Below are positions 28,201 to 36,713 of a stretch of DNA of 64,000 nt, piece after piece. Below the pieces are notes generated by a model. It did not search any database. It saw only the letters and a list, made by a program, of their open reading frames with translations, and had not been told where the DNA came from. Both the position numbers and the translations under genes were made by a program. The stretch is from Curvibacter delicatus NBRC 14919 (GTDB lineage Bacteria > Pseudomonadota > Gammaproteobacteria > Burkholderiales > Burkholderiaceae_C). The first letter of the stretch is position 1, and the number at the start of each line of letters is the position of its first letter. The DNA lies in contig NZ_BCWP01000002.1 of the NCBI RefSeq assembly GCF_001592265.1, forward strand, positions 110,072 to 174,071. The letters are read 5' to 3'.

Positions 28201-28585
28201 TGAAGGTGAACGAGGCATAGACCAGCGAGGTGACGGTGGAGCCCAGGTAGCCGAAGCCGGCACCGCGCGTGAGCAGGTCCATGTCCAGCCCGTAGCGCGC
28301 CGCGTAGACGGCAATCGGCAAGCCGGTGAGGAAGGTGATGAGCCCCATCACCAGGATGGCCCACAGCGCATTGCTGAAACCGTAATTGAGCGCGATGGCG
28401 CCGCCGATGGCCTCCAGCGCCAGGAAGGACATGCCGCCCAGCGCGGTGTTGGCGACGCGGAACTCGCTCCATTTGCGTGCACTGTGCGGCGTGTAGCGCA
28501 GCGCGTAGTCCTCCAGGGTTTCGTTGGCAACCCAGGAGTTGTAGTCGCGCCGGATGCGAAAGATGCGTTGGGGGGCGTTTTTCAT
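25205..28585 (-). CDS. Permease-sensor histidine kinase-receiver fusion (NCS1 transceptor)
   Basis: 1126 residues from ATG 28585 (28627 and 28711 are longer options). Residues 1 to about 485 are an NCS1 cytosine/purine/allantoin-type permease with about 12 helices. Residues 499-536 form a cluster of eight cysteines (C499, C502, C514, C522, C525, C526, C532, C536), likely a metal site. Two more helices (about 565-625) lead to a coiled linker, a HisKA domain with His680 in MTHELRTPLNS, an HATPase (NLLANAVRFTDAGG; DTGIGI; GTGLGLTI) and a receiver with LLVVDDQ and AVLLDINMDD. A C-terminal helical tail may be an HPt-like module. It should sense a nitrogenous solute and control the divergent amide/urea genes. 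Confidence 0.92.
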   Translation of the reverse strand: MKNAPQRIFRIRRDYNSWVANETLEDYALRYTPHSARKWSEFRVANTALGGMSFLALEAIGGAIALNYGFSNALWAILVMGLITFLTGLPIAVYAARYGLDMDLLTRGAGFGYLGSTVTSLVYASFTFIFFALEAAIMALALQLAFDWPLVWCYVLSSLIIIPLVLYGITFISRLQTWTQPLWVVLLLWPFAWFAVAQPELYGEFTGLSGLTSGSNGFEPLMFGAAAAVAFSLVLQIGEQVDYLRFMPERTAANRWRWWGGVLAAGPGWIVLGMLKMLGGAFLAFVALQYGAAPAQAAEPTQMYLVGYMRSLGDATVATVLTVLFVVISQVKINVTNAYAGSLAWSNFFARLTRSHPGRVVWLVFNVIIAMLLMTLGVFGALEKVLGLYSNVAIAWVGALVADLVINKPLGLSPKHVEFRRAYLYDINPVGLGAMGLAVLLSVTAHAGLLGEYAAAFSPFIALGTALVAAPLIAWATRGRYYLARKDASPWAPGQVVRCSVCENQFESTDMASCPAYGAPICSLCCSLESRCHDRCKSQARVADQVRQAMAAILPASLNNRFNFRVGQYFTVFLSLCAVLAFVLGVVYMQESLQAPVGVLRMPFIKVFSLLAVLAAVWAWWIVLANESRRMAHDESERQTQLLQKEIDAHQRTDEALQSAKEVAEAASQAKTRYVAGMTHELRTPLNSILGYAQILLRNAELKGGLREAVTTIQQSGQHMHALIDGLLDLARIEAGRLRLDMAPLPFAEFLSELARMVKPQAEGKGLSFRLETQGRVPAWVQADAKRLRQILINLLANAVRFTDAGGIVFRVDCRHEVVRFEVEDTGIGIAPQDQERIFMPFERGSAGRRASEAGTGLGLTITHLLTELMGGELTLRSAVKQGSTFTVRLYLREIEPPAAQLVRHLRPIVGYLAPRRTLLVVDDQPIQRQLLASLLVPLGFIMREAASGRECLEILQQHKPDAVLLDINMDDLNGWQTAQLIRSNVGPDLPIVFVSADPFENRPELLEAVGCQGFVSKPVIESELLDLLARVLQLEWVHESNLLPSPEAPPAEREPAGKLPLPDELRHSLIGLARMGNASGLRSLLRSSAEQEPAIADVLQSLVVHVDRFDFSALIERLKETEDES

Positions 28586-28663
28586 GCGCGCGGTTTTGGT
28601 GCATTGGTGGTCATCCCTGGTGCACATGCAAGAACCGTTCTCACTTGGCCGCACCCCCCTGCG

Positions 28664-28679
28664 TACGTCGAATGACGTA
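28664..28679. promoter_or_regulatory. Candidate NarL-type 7-2-7 operator
   Basis: TACGTCG-AA-TGACGTA: two heptamers in inverted orientation spaced by two bases, the geometry used by NarL/FixJ-family dimers (consensus TACYNMT). Core TACGTC/GACGTA symmetry is perfect. The window encodes exactly such a regulator at 24304-25215, making it the obvious candidate ligand. Confidence 0.55.
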
Positions 28680-28737
28680 TGGGCTGTCTTTCGGGTTCTC
28701 CCTAATCTCAAGGCCGTGGTGACGCCCTGTCGCCCAG

Positions 28738-28752
28738 CACCTGTTGCAGGTG
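28738..28752. promoter_or_regulatory. Perfect palindrome upstream of urtA
   Basis: CACCTG-TTG-CAGGTG, six-base arms and a three-base centre, 35 bp before the urtA start. It could be an operator near the transcription start or the base of an RNA hairpin in the leader. No T-run follows, so it is not a terminator. Confidence 0.4.
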
Positions 28753-28787
28753 TTCTTGGTTCCCACCTTTCATTTCAGGAGTGCCTC

Positions 28788-30059
28788 ATGAAGAAACAGC
28801 CCGCCCCCTCCGCAACCCCGTCGGCCGCCGGCCTGCAACGTCGCCACGTGCTGCAGGCCATGGGCGCCATGTCCATGGTCGGCCTGCCGGCCCTGGGCCA
28901 CGCCGCCGCGCCGCCGACCTCTGCGGTGAACACCACCAAGCTCGCCGTGACCGACACCGAGGTGGTGGTCGGCCAGCTGCACTCGTCCACGGGCACCATG
29001 GCCATCTCCGAGACCGGCTCCATCCAGGCCGAGCAGCTCGCCATCGACCAGATCAACGCCATGGGCGGGGTGCTGGGCCGCAAGATCCGCGTGATCAAGG
29101 AAGACGGCGCCTCCGACTGGCCGACCTTCGCCGAGAAGTCGAAGAAGCTGCTGGTCAACGACAAGGTCGCCGCCGTGTTCGGCTGCTGGACCAGCGCTTC
29201 GCGCAAGGCCGTGCTGCCGATCTTCGAGAAGGAAAACGGCCTGCTGTACTACCCTACCTTCTACGAAGGCCTGGAGCAGTCCAAGAACGTGATCTACACC
29301 GGCCAGGAAGCCACACAGCAGATCATCTACGGCCTGGACTGGGGCGCCAAGGAGAAAAAAGCCAAGACCTTCTTCCTGGTCGGCTCCGACTACATCTGGC
29401 CGCGCACCTCGATGAAGATCGCGCGCAAGCACATCGAGACCGTGGGCAAGCTGGGCAAGGTGGTCGGCGAGGAGTACTACCCGCTGGGCAACACCAACTT
29501 CAACTCGCTGATCAACAAGATCAAGGTCGCCAAGCCGGATTGCATCTTCACCGCCGTGGTGGGTGGCTCCAACGTGGCCTTCTACAAGCAGCTCAAGGCC
29601 GCCGGCATCACCGGTGACAAGCAGTTCCTGCTGACGCTGGCCGTGACGGAAGACGAGATGCTGGGCGTGGGCGGCGAGAACTTCGCCGGCTTCTACTCCT
29701 CGATGAAGTACTTCCAGACCCTGGACAACGACAACAACAAGAAGTTTGTTGCCGCCTTCAAGGCCAAGTACGGCAAGGACGCCGTGATCGGCGACGTGAC
29801 GCAGGCCGGTTACCTCGGCCCCTGGCTGTGGAAGGCCGCCGTGGAGAAGGCCGGCAGCTTCGACGTCGACAAGGTCGTGGCCGCTTCGCCCGGCATCGAG
29901 CTCAAGACCGCACCGGAAGGCTACGTCAAGCTGCACGAGAACCACCACCTGTGGAGCAAGTCGCGCATCGCCCAGGGCCAGAAGGACGGCACCTTCAAGG
30001 TGGTGGCCGAGTCGCCCGCGCTGATCGAACCCAACCCGTTCCCGAAGGGTTACCAGTAA
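28788..30059 (+). CDS. urtA: Urea/short-chain amide ABC transporter binding protein
   Basis: 423 residues from ATG 28788. A twin-arginine-like leader (LQRRHVLQAMGAMSMVGLPALGHAAA) suggests Tat export. The mature part matches the UrtA/FmdD/AmiC group: VGQLHSSTGTMAISETGSIQAEQ, EDGASDWPTFAEKSKKLL and VAAVFGCWTSASRKAVLPIFEK. UrtA usually has YPVQYEG, whereas here it is YPTFYEG, so the ligand may be formamide, acetamide or another short amide rather than, or as well as, urea. It is the first gene of the nitrogen block, which contains enzymes for all these substrates. Confidence 0.88.
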   Translation: MKKQPAPSATPSAAGLQRRHVLQAMGAMSMVGLPALGHAAAPPTSAVNTTKLAVTDTEVVVGQLHSSTGTMAISETGSIQAEQLAIDQINAMGGVLGRKIRVIKEDGASDWPTFAEKSKKLLVNDKVAAVFGCWTSASRKAVLPIFEKENGLLYYPTFYEGLEQSKNVIYTGQEATQQIIYGLDWGAKEKKAKTFFLVGSDYIWPRTSMKIARKHIETVGKLGKVVGEEYYPLGNTNFNSLINKIKVAKPDCIFTAVVGGSNVAFYKQLKAAGITGDKQFLLTLAVTEDEMLGVGGENFAGFYSSMKYFQTLDNDNNKKFVAAFKAKYGKDAVIGDVTQAGYLGPWLWKAAVEKAGSFDVDKVVAASPGIELKTAPEGYVKLHENHHLWSKSRIAQGQKDGTFKVVAESPALIEPNPFPKGYQ

Positions 30060-30154
30060 TCAGCTCCGGTTGAAGGGAAACAAGGTGGCGGCCGCCTGGC
30101 GGTTCAGGGGTCGCCACCCCAGATTCGTACACAGACAGACAGGCAGGTGACGCC

Positions 30155-31069
30155 ATGGAATTTTCGGAAATCCTCAACATTACCCTGATGCAGGGCTTCG
30201 CGGGACTCAGCCTGTTCTCGGTCCTGCTCCTCATGGGCCTGGGCTTGGCCATCATCTTCGGCCAGATGGGCGTGATCAACATGGCGCATGGCGAGTTCAT
30301 GACCATTGGCGCCTACACGGTCTACATGTTCTCCACGCTGGTGGAGCACCTCGCCCCCAGTTTCATGCCGTATTACTTCCCGCTCTCGATTGCGGTGGCA
30401 TTCGGCCTGGCCTTCATTGCCGGCTGGCTGGTGGAGTGGGGACTGATCCGCCACCTCTACAAGCGCCCGCTCGACACGCTCCTGGCCACCTGGGGCCTGA
30501 GCCTGGGCATCCAGCAGGTGTTCCGCACCGCCATCGGCCCGAAGGAAGTCAGCCCCACATTGCCGGAGTGGCTGATGGGCTCCTGGGCACCGCATGAGGG
30601 CCTGGACATCCCGATCAACGGCCTGTTCGTGCTGGGCCTGACCGCGCTGGTCACCGGCGCCGTGCTGCTGGCGCTCTACAAGAGCCGCTGGGGCCTGCGG
30701 GTCCGCGCCACGGTGAGCAACCGCGTGATGGCCAATGCCATCGGCATCAACACACAGAAGACCGACCGCCTGACCTTCGCCATCGGCTGCGGCGTGGCCG
30801 GCATCGCCGGGGCGGCCTTCACCACCATCGGCTCCACCGGGCCGACCTCGGGCTCGCTCTACATCGTAGACGCCTTCCTGGTCGTGACCTTCGGCGGCGC
30901 CGCCAGCCTGCTGGGCACGGTGGCCTCGGCCTTCGGCATCGCGCAGACGCAATCGATCGCCGAATTCTTCATGACCGGCTCCATGGCCAAGGTGCTGACC
31001 CTGTCCCTGATCGTGGTGATCCTGATGATCCGCCCGCAAGGCCTGTTCGCCAGCAAGGTGCGCCGCTGA
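30155..31069 (+). CDS. urtB: Urea/amide ABC transporter permease UrtB-like
   Basis: 304 residues, about eight helices, of the LivH type: LIFGQMGVINMAHGEFMTIGAYTVY-like start (LAIIFGQMGVINMAHGEF), RWGLRVRATVSNRVMANAIGINT and FGGAASLLGTVASAFGIAQTQS. It lacks the long periplasmic N-terminal region found in many UrtB proteins, again compatible with an FmdE-like amide permease. The gene follows urtA by 95 bp. Confidence 0.88.
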   Translation: MEFSEILNITLMQGFAGLSLFSVLLLMGLGLAIIFGQMGVINMAHGEFMTIGAYTVYMFSTLVEHLAPSFMPYYFPLSIAVAFGLAFIAGWLVEWGLIRHLYKRPLDTLLATWGLSLGIQQVFRTAIGPKEVSPTLPEWLMGSWAPHEGLDIPINGLFVLGLTALVTGAVLLALYKSRWGLRVRATVSNRVMANAIGINTQKTDRLTFAIGCGVAGIAGAAFTTIGSTGPTSGSLYIVDAFLVVTFGGAASLLGTVASAFGIAQTQSIAEFFMTGSMAKVLTLSLIVVILMIRPQGLFASKVRR

Positions 31070-31097
31070 TCGGCCCGCAACACAACGGAGTAACACC

Positions 31098-32303
31098 ATG
31101 AACAACTTCACGACCTGGATCAACAAGCGCGGCCTGGGCAGCGTGGCCCTGCTGGCGGTGCTGCTGCTGGTGGTTTTCCCGCTCGCCTTCGACATCTTCC
31201 GCCTCAACCTGGTAGGCAAGTACCTGACCTACGGCTTCGTCGCCCTCGGACTGGTGATGGTCTGGGGCTACGGCGGCATCCTGAGCCTGGGCCAGGGTGT
31301 CTTCTTCGGCCTGGGCGGCTACGCCATGGCCATGTTCCTCAAGCTGGAGGCGTCCGACCCCATCACCACCAAGATCCAGTCCACCCCCGGCATCCCGGAC
31401 TTCATGGACTGGAACCAGCTCACCGCCCTGCCCCTGTGGTGGAAGCCGTTCGAGCACCTGCCGTTCGCGCTGATTGCCGTCATCGCCATCCCCACGCTGC
31501 TGGCCTTCATCATCAGCTACGCCATGTTCAAGCGGCGCGTGGGCGGTGTGTACTTCGCCATCATCACGCAGGCCGTGGCGCTGATCCTGACCGTGCTCAT
31601 CATCGGCCAGCAGGGCTACACCGGCGGCGTCAACGGCATGACCGACCTCAAGACCCTGCTGGGCTGGGACATCCGCACCGACAGCGCCAAGTACATCCTG
31701 TACTACCTCTGCAGCGCCGTGCTGCTGGGCAGCGTGCTGCTGTGCCTGTGGATCCAGAAGAGCAAGCTCGGCACGCTGCTGCTGGCCATGCGCGACAAGG
31801 AAGACCGCGTGCGTTTCTCCGGTTACGACGTGGCGAGCTTCAAGGTCTTCGTGTTCTGCCTGGCTGCAGCCCTCTCGGGCATCGGCGGTGCGCTGTTCAC
31901 GCTGCAGGTGGGTTTCATGTCGCCGTCCTTCGTCGGCATCGTGCCCTCGATCGAGATGGTGATCTACGCCGCCGTGGGCGGGCGCATGAGCCTGGTGGGC
32001 GCGGTCTACGGCGCGCTCTTGGTGAACTTCGGCAAGACCTACTTCTCCGAGAGCTTCCCCGACCTCTGGCTGTTCCTGATGGCGGCGCTGTTCATCGGCG
32101 TGACCATGGCCTTCCCCGACGGGTTGGCCGGCGTGTGGAGCCAAAAGGTCGTGCCCTGGTGGCAACGCAAGCAGGCTGAGCGCCTGGCGATCCGGCGCGC
32201 TGTGAAGGCTGACGCCGCCCTTGACGCCACCGAGACGCCGAATGCGACGACCAGCACCCCGACCGCCCCGCTGTCCAGCCACGTGAGCGGACAGGCCGCC
32301 TGA
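31098..32303 (+). CDS. urtC: Urea/amide ABC transporter permease UrtC-like
   Basis: 401 residues of the LivM type with about ten helices. Visible family landmarks are GYGGILSLGQGVFFGLGGYAMAMFLKLE, TQAVALILTVLIIGQQGYTGGVNGMTD and AVGGRMSLVGAVYGALLVNFGKTYFSESFPDLW, all typical of UrtC. An Ala/Thr-rich tail of about 35 residues is variable. It lies 28 bp after urtB. Confidence 0.9.
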   Translation: MNNFTTWINKRGLGSVALLAVLLLVVFPLAFDIFRLNLVGKYLTYGFVALGLVMVWGYGGILSLGQGVFFGLGGYAMAMFLKLEASDPITTKIQSTPGIPDFMDWNQLTALPLWWKPFEHLPFALIAVIAIPTLLAFIISYAMFKRRVGGVYFAIITQAVALILTVLIIGQQGYTGGVNGMTDLKTLLGWDIRTDSAKYILYYLCSAVLLGSVLLCLWIQKSKLGTLLLAMRDKEDRVRFSGYDVASFKVFVFCLAAALSGIGGALFTLQVGFMSPSFVGIVPSIEMVIYAAVGGRMSLVGAVYGALLVNFGKTYFSESFPDLWLFLMAALFIGVTMAFPDGLAGVWSQKVVPWWQRKQAERLAIRRAVKADAALDATETPNATTSTPTAPLSSHVSGQAA

Positions 32304-32326
32304 ACCGAGTTCACCAGGAGCACACC

Positions 32327-33070
<744 letters not shown>

Positions 33071-33089
33071 TTCCACAGGAGAAAACACC

Positions 33090-33779
33090 ATGCTCAAAGT
33101 CAATGACATGTTCGTGGCCTACGGCCAGAGCGAAGCCCTGCACGGCATCTCTTTCGAGGGCCGCACGAACGAGACCATCGCCATCATGGGCCGCAACGGC
33201 ATGGGCAAGACCACGCTGTTCAAGGGCCTGATGGGCGTGCTGCCGCTCAAGTCGGGCCAGATCGAGGTGGCCGGCCAGGATGTCTCGAAAGACGAAAGCT
33301 ACCGGCGCGTGGCCAAGGGCATTGCCTACGTGCCGCAGGGCCGCATGATCTTCCCCACCCTGACGGTGGAGGAGAACATCCAGACCGGCCTGGAGAACTC
33401 GAAGACCAAGCAGATCCCAGACGAAATCTACGCGCTGTTCCCCGTGCTGTGGGACATGCGCCGGCGCAAGGGCGGCAACCTGTCGGGCGGCCAGCAGCAG
33501 CAGTTGGCGATTGCCCGCGCGCTGGTGACCGACCCCAAGGTGCTGTTGCTGGACGAGCCGACCGAGGGCATCCAGCCGTCCATCATCAAGGACATCGCGA
33601 AGGCGCTCAACGAGATCCGCAAGCTGCGCGAGATCACCATCGTCGTCTCCGAGCAGGTGCTGTCGTTCGCCATGGATGTGGCCGACCGGCTGTTCGTGAT
33701 CGAAGGCGGCCGCCTGGTGCACGAGACCCCGCGCGCCCAGACCGATGTCAACCGCATCAAGTCCTACCTCTCGGTTTGA
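33090..33779 (+). CDS. urtE: Urea/amide ABC transporter ATP-binding protein UrtE
   Basis: 229 residues: Walker A GRNGMGKTT, signature LSGGQQQQLAIARALV, Walker B LLLDEPTEGIQPSIIKDIAK, and FPTLTVEENI, all characteristic of UrtE. It is the last transporter gene; the formamidase gene follows after 57 bp. Confidence 0.92.
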   Translation: MLKVNDMFVAYGQSEALHGISFEGRTNETIAIMGRNGMGKTTLFKGLMGVLPLKSGQIEVAGQDVSKDESYRRVAKGIAYVPQGRMIFPTLTVEENIQTGLENSKTKQIPDEIYALFPVLWDMRRRKGGNLSGGQQQQLAIARALVTDPKVLLLDEPTEGIQPSIIKDIAKALNEIRKLREITIVVSEQVLSFAMDVADRLFVIEGGRLVHETPRAQTDVNRIKSYLSV

Positions 33780-33836
33780 CCCCACCCACCGAGTCATTCC
33801 CTCTTTTTTTGTCCCACGCCTTCAAGGAGTCTCATC

Positions 33837-35069
33837 ATGGCTGAAACCCTCATCAAAGTCGACCTCAAGCAATCTGCTTACCAGAACGAGCAGGTCCATA
33901 ACCGCTGGCACCCGGACGTGCCGATGGCCTGCTGGGTCAACCCCGGCGACGACTTCATCCTGGAAACCTACGACTGGACCGGCGGTTTCATCAAGAACAA
34001 CGACAGCGCCGACGACGTGCGCGACATCGACCTGTCGATCGTCCACTTCCTGTCCGGCCCGGTGGGCGTGAAGGGTGCCGAACCCGGCGACCTGCTGGTG
34101 GTCGACCTGCTGGACATCGGCGCCAAGGACGAGAGCCCCTGGGGCTTCAACGGCTTCTTCAGCAAGAAGAACGGCGGCGGTTTCCTGACCGACCACTTCC
34201 CGCTGGCGCAGAAGTCGATCTGGGACTTCAATGGCATGTTCACCAAGAGCCGCCACGTGCCCGGCGTGGAATACGCCGGCCTGATCCACCCCGGCCTGAT
34301 CGGCTGCCTGCCCGACAAGAAGATGCTCGACGCCTGGAATGCGCGCGAGGCCGAACTGCTGGCCACCGACCCGAACCGCGTGCCCGGCCTGGCCAACCCG
34401 CCCTTTGCCGCCACCGCCCACATGGGCAAGCTCAGCGGTGATGCCAAAGCCAAGGCTGCCGCCGAGGGCGCACGCACCGTGCCGCCGCGCGAACACGGTG
34501 GCAACTGCGACATCAAGGACCTGTCGCGCGGCTCCAAGGTGTATTTCCCGGTGTATGTGGATGGCGCCGGCCTGAGTGTGGGCGACCTGCACTTCAGCCA
34601 GGGCGACGGCGAGATCACCTTCTGCGGCGCCATCGAGATGGCCGGTTGGGTGCACATGCGCGTCAACCTGATCAAGGGCGGCATGGCCAAGTACGGCATC
34701 AAGAACCCGGTGTTCAAGCCGAGCCCGATGACACCCAACTACAAGGACTACCTGATCTTCGAAGGCATCTCGGTCGACGAGCAGGGCAAGCAGCACTACC
34801 TGGACGTCAACGTCGCCTACCGCCAGGCCTGCCTGAACGCCATCGAGTACCTGAAGAAGTTCGGCTACAGCGGCGCCCAGGCCTATTCCATCCTCGGTAC
34901 GGCACCGGTGCAGGGCCACATCAGCGGCGTGGTGGACGTGCCCAACGCCTGCGCCACGCTGTGGCTGCCAACCGAGATCTTCGAGTTCGACATCAACCCC
35001 ACGGCGGCCGGCCCGATCAAGATGCTCGACGGCAGCGTGCAGATGCCGATCTCGCCCGACGTCAAGTAA
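33837..35069 (+). CDS. fmdA: Formamidase (acetamidase/formamidase family)
   Basis: 410 residues, normal for FmdA, which hydrolyses formamide (and poorly other short amides) to formate and ammonia in the cytoplasm. Near-diagnostic stretches include NRWHPDVPMACWVNPGDDF, VEYAGLIHPGLIGC, PPREHGGNCDIKDL and YSILGTAPVQGHISGVVDVPNACATLWLP. ATG 33837 has an AAGGAG site. Transporter genes upstream and an aliphatic amidase downstream define an amide-utilisation module. Confidence 0.95.
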   Translation: MAETLIKVDLKQSAYQNEQVHNRWHPDVPMACWVNPGDDFILETYDWTGGFIKNNDSADDVRDIDLSIVHFLSGPVGVKGAEPGDLLVVDLLDIGAKDESPWGFNGFFSKKNGGGFLTDHFPLAQKSIWDFNGMFTKSRHVPGVEYAGLIHPGLIGCLPDKKMLDAWNAREAELLATDPNRVPGLANPPFAATAHMGKLSGDAKAKAAAEGARTVPPREHGGNCDIKDLSRGSKVYFPVYVDGAGLSVGDLHFSQGDGEITFCGAIEMAGWVHMRVNLIKGGMAKYGIKNPVFKPSPMTPNYKDYLIFEGISVDEQGKQHYLDVNVAYRQACLNAIEYLKKFGYSGAQAYSILGTAPVQGHISGVVDVPNACATLWLPTEIFEFDINPTAAGPIKMLDGSVQMPISPDVK

Positions 35070-35084
35070 GCCGGGAGCACGCGT

Positions 35085-35435
35085 ATGCCGACCTATGACT
35101 ATGCGTGCCCGAGCTGCGGAGGGTTTGAAACCCTGCGCAGCCTGGCACAACGCAACGAGCCCTGCGCCTGCCCGGACTGCGGCACCGCCTCCACGCGTGT
35201 GTTCGTAGCCGCACCGCGCCTGGCCTGCCTGAGCAGCGAAACGCGCCGCGCGCACGAGACCAACGAACGGGCGTCGCATGCGCCGCGTTCCTCGCGCGAC
35301 GGCTCGTACGGGCGGCTCAAGCACCCGGCGGGGTGTGGCTGTTGCTCGACCAGCGGCAAGCGCGGGGCCACCGTCACCGCCCCCAGTGGCGCCAAGACCT
35401 TTCCTTCGAAGCGGCCCTGGATGATCAGTCACTAA
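35085..35435 (+). CDS. fmdB: FmdB family zinc-ribbon protein
   Basis: 116 residues. The first 50 are a zinc ribbon (MPTYDYACPSCGGFETLRSL and CACPDCG) like FmdB, the small protein encoded next to Methylophilus formamidase and proposed to regulate it. A second cysteine group, GCGCCSTSGK, occurs near the C-terminus and could make another metal site. It starts 15 bp after fmdA, so it is co-transcribed. Confidence 0.88.
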   Translation: MPTYDYACPSCGGFETLRSLAQRNEPCACPDCGTASTRVFVAAPRLACLSSETRRAHETNERASHAPRSSRDGSYGRLKHPAGCGCCSTSGKRGATVTAPSGAKTFPSKRPWMISH

Positions 35436-35440
35436 GGGCT

Positions 35441-35521
35441 CACCCCCAGGCTGCGCAAAGGGCGTGTCGCTTCGCCACCCCCCTTGCAGGGGGCGGATAC
35501 CTGTGGCCCGGCTGAGCCGGT
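35441..35521 (+). repeat. Comamonad-type GC-rich intergenic repeat
   Basis: The spacer between fmdB and amiE carries TCGCTTCGCCACCCCCCTTG with its pairing half CAAGGGGGG-like CAGGGGGCGG and a second hairpin GCCCGGCTGAGCCGG. I recognise this style of element from comamonad intergenic DNA; a related GC-rich element lies inside the M16 gene at 49857-49930. Family assignment is from memory. Confidence 0.45.
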
Positions 35522-35606
35522 TCCACGGTGTCCCTCCGATCGGGAGTGGCAAACGGCCGGCGCGTGCAGCACCTGTTTTTGTATAGATGAATCGGAGTCA
35601 ACAACC

Positions 35607-36653
35607 ATGATCCACGGCGATATTTCCAGCAGCAACGACACCGTCGGCGTTGCCGTCGTCAACTACAAGATGCCACGCCTGCACACCAAGGCCGAAGTGC
35701 TGGCCAATGCGCGCAAGATCGCCGACATGGTGGTCGGCATGAAGCAGGGCCTGCCTGGCATGGACCTGGTGATCTTTCCCGAGTACAGCACCCACGGCAT
35801 CATGTACGACGCTAAGGAGATGTACGACACCGCCGCTGCGGTACCGGGCGAGGAGACCGCCATCTTTGCCGAGGCCTGCCGCAAGGCCAAGGTGTGGGGC
35901 GTGTTCTCGCTCACCGGCGAACGCCACGAAGAACACCCGAACAAGGCGCCCTACAACACGCTCATCCTGATGAACGACCAGGGCGAGATCGTGCAGAAGT
36001 ACCGCAAGATCATGCCCTGGGTGCCGATCGAAGGCTGGTACCCGGGCAACTGCACCTACGTCAGCGAAGGCCCCAAGGGTCTGAAGGTCAGCCTCATCAT
36101 CTGCGACGACGGCAACTACCCCGAGATCTGGCGCGACTGCGCCATGAAAGGCGCCGAACTCATCGTGCGCTGCCAGGGTTACATGTACCCGGCCAAGGAC
36201 CAGCAGGTGCTCATGGCCAAGGCCATGGCCTGGGCCAACAACAGCTACGTGGCCGTGGCCAACGCCACCGGCTGGGACGGCGTCTACAGCTACTTCGGCC
36301 ACAGCGCGCTCATCGGCTTCGACGGCCGCACGCTGGGTGAATGCGGTGAAGAGGAAATGGGCGTGCAGTACGCAGCGCTGTCCAAGAGCCTGATCCGCGA
36401 CTTCCGCAAGAACGGCCAGAGCGAGAACCACCTGTTCAAGCTGCTGCACCGTGGCTACACCGGCAAGATCAATTCCGGCGAAAGCGGCGACGATGCCAAG
36501 GGCGTGGCGGCCTGCCCGTATGAGTTCTACGGCAAGTGGATCAGCGACCCGGAAGGCACGCGCAAGCAGGTCGAGTCGTTCACGCGCTCCACCGTCGGCA
36601 CCCCCGAGTGCCCGATCGACGGCATCCCGAACGAGGCGCCCAGCCACCGCTGA
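35607..36653 (+). CDS. amiE: Aliphatic amidase
   Basis: 348 residues, collinear with Pseudomonas AmiE from residue 3 on ([20 protein letters not shown]). It is a nitrilase-superfamily amidase cleaving acetamide, propionamide and similar to acid plus ammonia. The catalytic triad is intact at the same numbering: Glu59 (VIFPEYS), Lys134 (QKYRKIMPW) and Cys166 ([15 protein letters not shown]). ATG 35607 has a CGGAG site. It has no own AmiC/AmiR regulators here, so control probably comes from the upstream cluster promoter or the two-component pair. Confidence 0.96.
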   Translation: MIHGDISSSNDTVGVAVVNYKMPRLHTKAEVLANARKIADMVVGMKQGLPGMDLVIFPEYSTHGIMYDAKEMYDTAAAVPGEETAIFAEACRKAKVWGVFSLTGERHEEHPNKAPYNTLILMNDQGEIVQKYRKIMPWVPIEGWYPGNCTYVSEGPKGLKVSLIICDDGNYPEIWRDCAMKGAELIVRCQGYMYPAKDQQVLMAKAMAWANNSYVAVANATGWDGVYSYFGHSALIGFDGRTLGECGEEEMGVQYAALSKSLIRDFRKNGQSENHLFKLLHRGYTGKINSGESGDDAKGVAACPYEFYGKWISDPEGTRKQVESFTRSTVGTPECPIDGIPNEAPSHR

Positions 36654-36713
36654 GCCGCTACCGCCGGCCCGGCACCCGGGCCGGCATGTCCCCAGTTGTC
36701 CCGAGGCTGCGCC

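Larger units (their letters stand above)
28586..28787. promoter_or_regulatory. Divergent promoter region between sensor kinase and urt operon
   Basis: 202 bp between the two divergent start codons. It contains two symmetric sites listed separately (28664-28679 and 28738-28752) and a TTTCAGGAG ribosome site for urtA at about 28775. No sigma-54 -24/-12 element with correct spacing was found here. Confidence 0.6.

Noticed and set aside
27248..28675. Plus-strand frame rich in His and Gln opposite the NCS1 permease part
   Set aside because: Composition is the reverse complement of a hydrophobic transporter; no ribosome site or domain.
28586..28787. Sigma-54 promoter for urtA
   Set aside because: The closest match (TTGGCCGCACCCCCCTGC near 28645) has the wrong spacing between GG and GC.
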